From NCBI GenBank assembly GCA_964482395.1, contig CAYZXK010000041.1, forward strand, positions 1 through 9,257: a DNA stretch of 9,257 nt, read 5' to 3'. This stretch comes from CAYZXK01 sp964482395 (GTDB taxonomy: Bacteria; Planctomycetota; Phycisphaerae; UBA1845; Fen-1342). The translations under genes and the position numbers were made by a program. Below, in pieces: positions 5,825-9,257 of the stretch; the first letter of the stretch is position 1; every line of letters starts with the position of its first letter. The notes beneath the pieces are model-generated. The model saw only the letters and a list, made by a program, of their open reading frames with translations. It made no database searches and was not told the origin of the DNA.

Positions 5825-6283
5825 ATGCCGGTGAGCTGTCCACGCTGCGGTAGCACCAACCCGGACCTGGCTCACTTCTGCCGCAACTGCGGCTTGGCGA
5901 TCCAGACCGGACCGACCGGCCCGCTGGGAGCCGGGCAGGTCTCGCACCCGACGCCCCTCGCGGCTCCCCCCGGGTTCAACCCGGTAATGGGGGCCGCAGA
6001 CCTGTGCTTCACCTGGCAGGCGGCCGGCGGCGGACCGCCCCTGCTGGGTACCGAGACTCTGGAGCTGCAATTGTTCAACGGCGGCTATGATCTGGCCGAG
6101 GTGCTCCTCCTCGTGCAAGGCCAAGATCGATCGGGCCGGGAACTGCTCAGCTCCCAGCGACAGATCGACCAGTGGCCGCGCGGCCAGACCATCCGGCTGG
6201 AAATACCGTCCTACGAGCTGGCCGGACCCGTCCACACCCTTACCGTGAAGCTGGTCAAGGCGGAGTTTGCGGATGCGACCTGA
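5825..6283 (+). CDS. Zinc-ribbon protein with C-terminal beta-rich domain, unknown function
   Basis: A 152-aa protein with a zinc ribbon at the extreme N-terminus: C5-P-R-C8 and C19-R-N-C22, the common bacterial 'zinc-ribbon domain' spacing. A proline/glycine-rich linker (about 28-58) follows, then a segment of alternating hydrophobic residues (about 77-147, e.g. L-E-L-Q-L-F-N and H-T-L-T-V-K-L-V-K) that suggests a small beta-sandwich. No transmembrane segment is visible, so it is probably cytosolic. A weak GAGA lies about ten bases before the ATG. It is followed after 40 bases by the SPFH gene and then by a second zinc-ribbon protein, so all three probably act together. I do not recognise a specific family and assign no biochemical function. 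Confidence 0.8.
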   Translation: MPVSCPRCGSTNPDLAHFCRNCGLAIQTGPTGPLGAGQVSHPTPLAAPPGFNPVMGAADLCFTWQAAGGGPPLLGTETLELQLFNGGYDLAEVLLLVQGQDRSGRELLSSQRQIDQWPRGQTIRLEIPSYELAGPVHTLTVKLVKAEFADAT

Positions 6284-6310
6284 GCCTCGGAACTGGACCG
6301 AGCGAACCTG

Positions 6311-6318
6311 AAGGGAGG
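6311..6318 (+). promoter_or_regulatory. Strong ribosome binding site for the SPFH gene
   Basis: AAGGGAGG lies five bases before the ATG at 6324. It is the best Shine-Dalgarno match at any start in the window and fixes that start. Most other genes here have weak or no visible sites. Confidence 0.8.
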
Positions 6319-6323
6319 CTACC

Positions 6324-7268
6324 ATGCTGCCGCTAATTGGACTTGCGATCGCAGTGGTGCTGGCGCTGATCATCATCGCCACCGGCGTGTTCACCGTGCA
6401 GCAACAGACCCATGCTCTGGTGGAGCGCTTCGGCCGGTTTCACAAAGTGGCCGGCCCCGGCCTGAACTTCAAGTGGCCGATAATAGAGACCATTGCCAGC
6501 CGCGTCACCCATCGCGTCCGCGAGCTGGAAATCAAGGTCGAATCCAAGACCAAGGACGATGTCTTCGTGGAGTTGCTGATCGCCGTGCAGTTCTACGTGC
6601 CCGAAACGGTCGAGGCGGTCAGAAGCGCCTTCTACAAGCTGACCAATCCGCAGCAGCAGATCAGCTCCTACGTCTTCGACACCGTCCGAGCTCTGGTGCC
6701 GGACATGCCGATCGATCACGTGTTCGCTGAAAAGGAGCGGATCGCCCAGGCCGTCAAGGACCGGCTTCAGGACACCATGCAGCAGTTCGGCTACACCATC
6801 CTCCAGTCCCTGGTCAACGACATCCAGCTCGATCCGATGGTCAAGGAGGCGATGAACAAGGTGAACGCCAGCGCTCGGCTCAAGGAAGCCGCCAAGAATG
6901 AGGCCGAGGCTCAGAAAATCCGCGTGATTGCCCAGGCCGAGGCCGAAGCCCGGGCCAAGGAATTGCAGGGCGTCGGCATCGCCCGGCAGCGGCTGGCCAT
7001 CGCCAACGGTCTGAAAGAATCGGTCCAGGCCTGCGCCGAGGCCGGCATCTCCCCGGAGGAGGCCACCAAGATGGTCCTGCTCACGCAGCACTACGACACC
7101 GTGACCGCGGTCGGCGCCCACAGCAAGTCGGTGGTCATGATGGTGCCCTACAGCCCGCAGGGTATGTCGCAGATGGCCGACCAGATAACCGCGGCCCTGC
7201 TCACGGCCACGGAGTCCGAGCGGACCTTGGCCGCCGGCAAGACCGCCCAAAGGACACCTACTCAATGA
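6324..7268 (+). CDS. SPFH/band-7 (stomatin/prohibitin-like) membrane protein
   Basis: A 314-aa SPFH protein. Residues 1-23 form one N-terminal membrane segment (L-P-L-I-G-L-A-I-A-V-V-L-A-L-I-I-I-A). Residues 24-175 are the band-7 domain, with V-x-Q-Q-Q-x-x-x-V-E-R-F-G-R-F at 25-39, G-P-G-L-N-F-K-W-P at 44-52, and D-V-F-V-E-L-L-I-A-V-Q-F at 79-90. Residues about 180-235 are rich in A, E, K and R (K-E-A-A-K-N-E-A-E-A-Q-K, Q-A-E-A-E-A-R-A-K) and look like the coiled-coil stalk by which these proteins assemble into large rings. The C-terminal part has a small hydrophobic patch (V-V-M-M-V-P-Y). The sequence looks closer to stomatin-like or plant HIR-type proteins than to HflK/HflC. Such proteins organise membrane microdomains and partners; the partner here is not known. 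The stop overlaps the next start (ATGA). Confidence 0.92.
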   Translation: MLPLIGLAIAVVLALIIIATGVFTVQQQTHALVERFGRFHKVAGPGLNFKWPIIETIASRVTHRVRELEIKVESKTKDDVFVELLIAVQFYVPETVEAVRSAFYKLTNPQQQISSYVFDTVRALVPDMPIDHVFAEKERIAQAVKDRLQDTMQQFGYTILQSLVNDIQLDPMVKEAMNKVNASARLKEAAKNEAEAQKIRVIAQAEAEARAKELQGVGIARQRLAIANGLKESVQACAEAGISPEEATKMVLLTQHYDTVTAVGAHSKSVVMMVPYSPQGMSQMADQITAALLTATESERTLAAGKTAQRTPTQ

Positions 7269-7498
7269 GCATGAATCGACCCAGCCAGTACGTGACCTGC
7301 CCACGCTGCAAAACCGCCCTCCACTACGGCGGCACCAAGCAGTTCCACGAGGGTACTCGGGCCTGGGACTTCCTGGGCGGAGTGTGGGAACTGCTCAAGC
7401 ACCGTGAGGCGTACGACTTGTACGTGTGCCCCCGTTGCGGGCGCATCGAGCTGTTCCTGGACGGGGTGGGTGAGGAGCTGCGAGGCGAGACGCCTTAA
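7265..7498 (+). CDS. Small zinc-ribbon protein coupled to the SPFH gene
   Basis: A 77-aa protein with two C-P-R-C knuckles, C12-P-R-C15 and C55-P-R-C58, enough for one zinc site. Between them lies a conserved-looking segment (F-H-E-G-T-R-A-W-D-F-L-G-G-V-W-E-L-L-K-H-R-E). The ending C-P-R-C-G-R-I-E-L-F is common to small bacterial zinc-ribbon proteins of unknown function. The ATG at 7265 overlaps the SPFH stop (ATGA); a second ATG at 7271 is also possible. Tight overlap argues for coupled translation and a shared job with the membrane SPFH protein. No signal peptide or membrane segment is present. The exact family is not recognised. Confidence 0.82.
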   Translation: MSMNRPSQYVTCPRCKTALHYGGTKQFHEGTRAWDFLGGVWELLKHREAYDLYVCPRCGRIELFLDGVGEELRGETP

Positions 7499-7507
7499 CA
7501 GCCCGCT

Positions 7508-7519
7508 GAGAAATTTCTC
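7508..7519. promoter_or_regulatory. Perfect 12-bp palindrome (GAGAAATTTCTC)
   Basis: The palindrome lies nine bases after the stop of the small zinc-ribbon gene, flanked by CCCG (7502-7505) and CGGG (7520-7523), which can extend it as a stem. It could be a protein-binding site or part of a 3' structure. Nothing here shows which. Confidence 0.35.
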
Positions 7520-7538
7520 CGGGAGATTGAGTCAGCAG

Positions 7539-7560
7539 CGCCGGACCGCCGAGTCCGGCG
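7539..7560 (+). terminator. Strong GC hairpin, probable terminator-like structure
   Basis: CGCCGGAC (7539-7546) pairs perfectly with GTCCGGCG (7553-7560) around the six-base loop CGCCGA. It lies 40 bases after the zinc-ribbon stop and 92 bases before the glycosyltransferase, where an end of transcription is expected. No T run follows, so it may instead be a barrier to exonucleases or act with Rho. Confidence 0.5.
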
Positions 7561-7615
7561 GATGTGTTGCCGTTCGACGCGTGGCTACACCCGCCCCGGC
7601 TAAGTTCGCACGCGG

Positions 7616-7643
7616 TTGCCCCGCCGACGCCGGGGCCCATAAT
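7616..7643 (+). promoter_or_regulatory. Possible promoter for the glycosyltransferase gene, with inverted repeat in the spacer
   Basis: TTGCCC (7616-7621) and CATAAT (7638-7643), 16 bases apart, match four of six and five of six consensus bases. Transcription would then start within a few bases of the ATG at 7652, giving a leaderless or nearly leaderless message, in line with the lack of a Shine-Dalgarno site. An inverted repeat, GCCCCG (7618-7623) and CGGGGC (7631-7636), fills the spacer and could be an operator. Confidence 0.4.
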
Positions 7644-7651
7644 GACGGCCG

Positions 7652-8833
7652 ATGCATATTTGCCACGTCATCACGCGGCTGATCGTCGGCGGAGCCCAGG
7701 AAAACACGCTGCTCACCTGCGAAGGGCTGCACCGGCGGGGCTACCGTGTCACGCTTATCAGTGGACCGACCCGCGGCCCGGAGGGCAGCCTGGTCGAGCG
7801 GGCCCGCCAGGGCGGATACGAATTTATCGAGCTTCCGGAGCTCATCCGGGCGGTCAACCCCTGGATGGACGTGCGTGCTCGCCGCTACTTGTGCATGGAG
7901 TTCCAGCGCCTGCGGCCCGACGTCGTGCATACCCACAGCAGCAAGGCCGGCATCCTCGGCCGGCTGGCAGCTTACGACGCCCGCGTGCCCATAATCATCC
8001 ACACCATCCATGGCATGAGTTTTAACCGGACCCAGTCCTGGCCGGTCCGCAGGCTGTTCGCCTGGCTGGAACGGCTGGCGGCCGCACGGTCGCACGCCAT
8101 CGTCGCAGTGGCCGATGCCATGATCGAGCAGGCGCAGGCGGCGGGGATCTGCGACCGCCGCAAGCTGCTGACCATCTATTCGGGTATGGAGGTCGAACAG
8201 TTCACCCCCTCCGTCAGTGCCCGGGTCGCGATCCGGCGTGAATGGGGCCTGGCCGACGACGATGTGGTGGTCGGGACTGTGGCGCGGCTGTTCAGGCGGA
8301 AGGGCTACGAGCAGCTCATACCAATCATGGCGGCCGCCGTCCGCCGGCAGCCACGCCTGAAATTCGTGTGGATCGGCGACGGTGCCCAACGGGCCGAATA
8401 TCAGGCCGAGCTGGCCCGACTTGGCCTGACCGGCCGGGTGCGGCTGACGGGATTGATGCCCCCCGAGCAGATCCCGGGCTGCTTGGCCGGCTTGGACATC
8501 CTCGCTCACACCTCACAATGGGAAGGCCTGCCGCGGGCGGTCGTGCAAGCACTCCTGATGCAAGTGCCGGTGGTCGCCTTCAACATCGACGGAACCCCCG
8601 AAGTCGTGCTCGACCGGCGAACCGGTCGGCTGGTGCCACTTAATGACCTGGATGCCTTCGTAGACGCGCTGTGCGAATTGGCGGCCAACCAGGACCTGTG
8701 CCGCCAGATGGGTCGGGCTGGCCGCGCTCACTGCCTGGACCGATTCGATCACCGCCGGATGGTCGATCAGCTCGAAGCACTCTACCTTCGACTGGCCGCA
8801 GCCGGCCCGGTACAACCTCCCCCCTCGGTTTGA
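7652..8833 (+). CDS. GT4-family glycosyltransferase (GT-B fold)
   Basis: A 393-aa retaining glycosyltransferase of family GT4, which moves a sugar from a nucleotide donor to a growing surface glycan or lipid carrier on the cytosolic side. The N-terminal acceptor half (1-185) has G-G-A-Q at 13-16, the D-V-V-H-T-H-S-S-K-A-G region at 90-100, and H-T-I-H-G at 117-121. The C-terminal donor half begins with V-G-T-V-A-R-L-F-R-R-K-G-Y at 207-219 and holds W-I-G-D-G at 240-244. It ends in the donor-binding stretch S-Q-W-E291-G-L-P-R-A-V-V-Q299, where the second Glu of the E-x7-E motif is Gln. The full length and both domains are intact. No membrane segment is visible. There is no Shine-Dalgarno site before the ATG. 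Donor and acceptor sugars cannot be told from sequence. It stands alone, with no other glycan genes in the window. Confidence 0.9.
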   Translation: MHICHVITRLIVGGAQENTLLTCEGLHRRGYRVTLISGPTRGPEGSLVERARQGGYEFIELPELIRAVNPWMDVRARRYLCMEFQRLRPDVVHTHSSKAGILGRLAAYDARVPIIIHTIHGMSFNRTQSWPVRRLFAWLERLAAARSHAIVAVADAMIEQAQAAGICDRRKLLTIYSGMEVEQFTPSVSARVAIRREWGLADDDVVVGTVARLFRRKGYEQLIPIMAAAVRRQPRLKFVWIGDGAQRAEYQAELARLGLTGRVRLTGLMPPEQIPGCLAGLDILAHTSQWEGLPRAVVQALLMQVPVVAFNIDGTPEVVLDRRTGRLVPLNDLDAFVDALCELAANQDLCRQMGRAGRAHCLDRFDHRRMVDQLEALYLRLAAAGPVQPPPSV

Positions 8834-9069
8834 CCGGAAGCGTCGCTGCCGAGGCTCCGCTCTCAGCCATCCGCCCTGCGCTCGTGTTCAGAGACCCGCG
8901 GCCGCCTCACTGTGCAAGAACTCTTTCACTCAATCTGCGTGCGCGTCGGCGGCACCCCGCACTTCCGTCCGCCGGCCGGCGCCGAACCTGCACCGCGTCC
9001 TCCAACTGCGGCGCTTGCCGGCATCACGCCGACGGCCCAAATTGCACATCCGTACCAACCGGCTGTCAA
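8834..9069. other. Intergenic region between the glycosyltransferase and the tRNA remnant
   Basis: I see no gene supported in these 236 bases. They contain a GCCGGCCGGC palindrome (8971-8980) and, read on the minus strand, a weak stem of GTCGGC with GCCGGC around GTGAT (9017-9033), just downstream of the tRNA fragment. Frames on both strands cross this region but show no recognisable protein. If the att interpretation is right, this is the old chromosomal side. Confidence 0.4.
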
Positions 9070-9111
9070 AGCCACCGATCGGACTCGAACCGATAACCTG
9101 CGGTTTACAAA
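9070..9111 (-). tRNA. 3' half of a tRNA-Thr(UGU) gene, probable att-site remnant
   Basis: Read on the minus strand, the bases follow tRNA positions 32 to 73 without a gap: anticodon loop with U33 and anticodon UGU (9107-9109 complement), 3' anticodon strand ACCGC, a five-base variable loop, T-stem ATCGG/CCGAT closing a TTCGAGT loop, acceptor strand CGGTGGC (complement of 9071-9077) and one discriminator base. The 5' half is missing: position 31 is G facing A39, and no D-arm or GCCACCG acceptor partner lies upstream at tRNA distance. No CCA is encoded. Such a remnant, starting at the anticodon loop, is what integration of a mobile element into a tRNA gene leaves at the far end. It cannot be a working tRNA. 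Confidence 0.8.
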
Positions 9112-9257
9112 CCGAGAACATCGCACGGAAGTCACGCAACCGCAAGAGCTTACGAGCGACCCGCCGAACGCTTGTACCAATGCTTGTACCGACGGGGCGG
9201 AAATCGAGCACGCCGGGTCGGCTGAGGCGGCGCCGGCAACCGTGGCCGGCACGGTGA
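9112..9257 (-). other. Probable end of an integrated element (integrase tail not shown)
   Basis: By the direction of the tRNA remnant, element DNA should lie here and beyond the window. Minus-strand frames are open from the window edge: one stops at 9150, and two run through the remnant to about 8926-8930. The frame reading C-K-P-Q-V-I-G-S-S-P-I through the remnant is the kind of tail seen where an integrase gene runs into its own att site. No catalytic residues are present in the window, so an integrase is only a prediction. Confidence 0.3.
9170..9190. repeat. 9-bp direct repeat GCTTGTACC, two copies, 12-bp period
   Basis: GCTTGTACC occurs at 9170-9178 and again at 9182-9190, separated by three bases, about 60-80 bases from the tRNA remnant on its element side. 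It could be an arm-type integrase binding site or simply coding sequence repeating Gly-Thr-Ser on the minus strand. Confidence 0.6.

Noticed and set aside
6333..7304. 323-codon minus-strand frame opposite the SPFH gene
   Set aside because: It mirrors the codon pattern of the SPFH gene and has no motif, start signal or partner of its own.
9070..9160. Complete tRNA-Thr gene
   Set aside because: The anticodon stem breaks at position 31, and no D-arm or 5' acceptor strand is found upstream on the minus strand.
8926..9252. Minus-strand open frames through the tRNA remnant as a real protein
   Set aside because: Sequence such as V-N-R-R-L-S-V-R-V-R or C-K-P-Q-V-I-G-S-S-P is just translated tRNA. 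Part may be an integrase tail, but no catalytic motif is in the window.

Overview
The window is high-GC, densely packed bacterial DNA. Two things point to a Planctomycetota-type (Phycisphaerae-like) anaerobe. The exported HEAT-repeat protein has a 'F-x-L-x-G-G-x-V-x-E-G' opening and a 'W-x-x-W' ending that I associate with that phylum, and the left third encodes an HdrA/MvhD/Flx-type electron-transfer complex typical of anaerobes. The taxonomic call is an inference, not a search result.

Left third (2-4085, + strand): one tightly packed operon, entered in the middle of its first gene. Order: hdrA (flavin and [4Fe-4S] subunit of heterodisulfide reductase, split into two frames at about 550 by what looks like a single missing base), mvhD, a 268-aa protein with many cysteines, a 339-aa HydB/AsrA-like protein with many cysteines, and a FAD/NAD(P)/[2Fe-2S] oxidoreductase. 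Junctions are overlaps or gaps of a few bases (ATGA, 21 bp, TAATG, 4 bp, ATGA). Together they resemble the Flx part of the FlxABCD-HdrABC complexes: NAD(P)H would enter at the flavin subunit, pass through the iron-sulfur proteins and MvhD, and reach the HdrA flavin, where flavin-based bifurcation can occur. hdrB and hdrC are not in the window and would be expected upstream.

Middle (4086-7498, + strand): a 300-base gap with paired inverted repeats and a possible promoter; a secreted HEAT-repeat protein; a 218-base gap with a possible promoter and a structured leader; then a three-gene set of an N-terminal zinc-ribbon protein, a membrane SPFH/band-7 protein with a strong ribosome binding site, and a small zinc-ribbon protein overlapping it by ATGA.

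Right part (7499-9257): a gap with a perfect 12-bp palindrome and a strong hairpin, then a GT4 glycosyltransferase that may be translated from a nearly leaderless transcript. At 9070-9111, on the minus strand, lies a clean 3' half of a tRNA-Thr(UGU) gene (anticodon loop to discriminator base) with no 5' half. This is the usual footprint of an integration site (att). By its orientation the chromosome lies to the left, and an integrated element probably starts at about 9112 and runs out of the window. No integrase can be confirmed from the bases present. I see no rRNA, complete tRNA, CRISPR array or insertion sequence.
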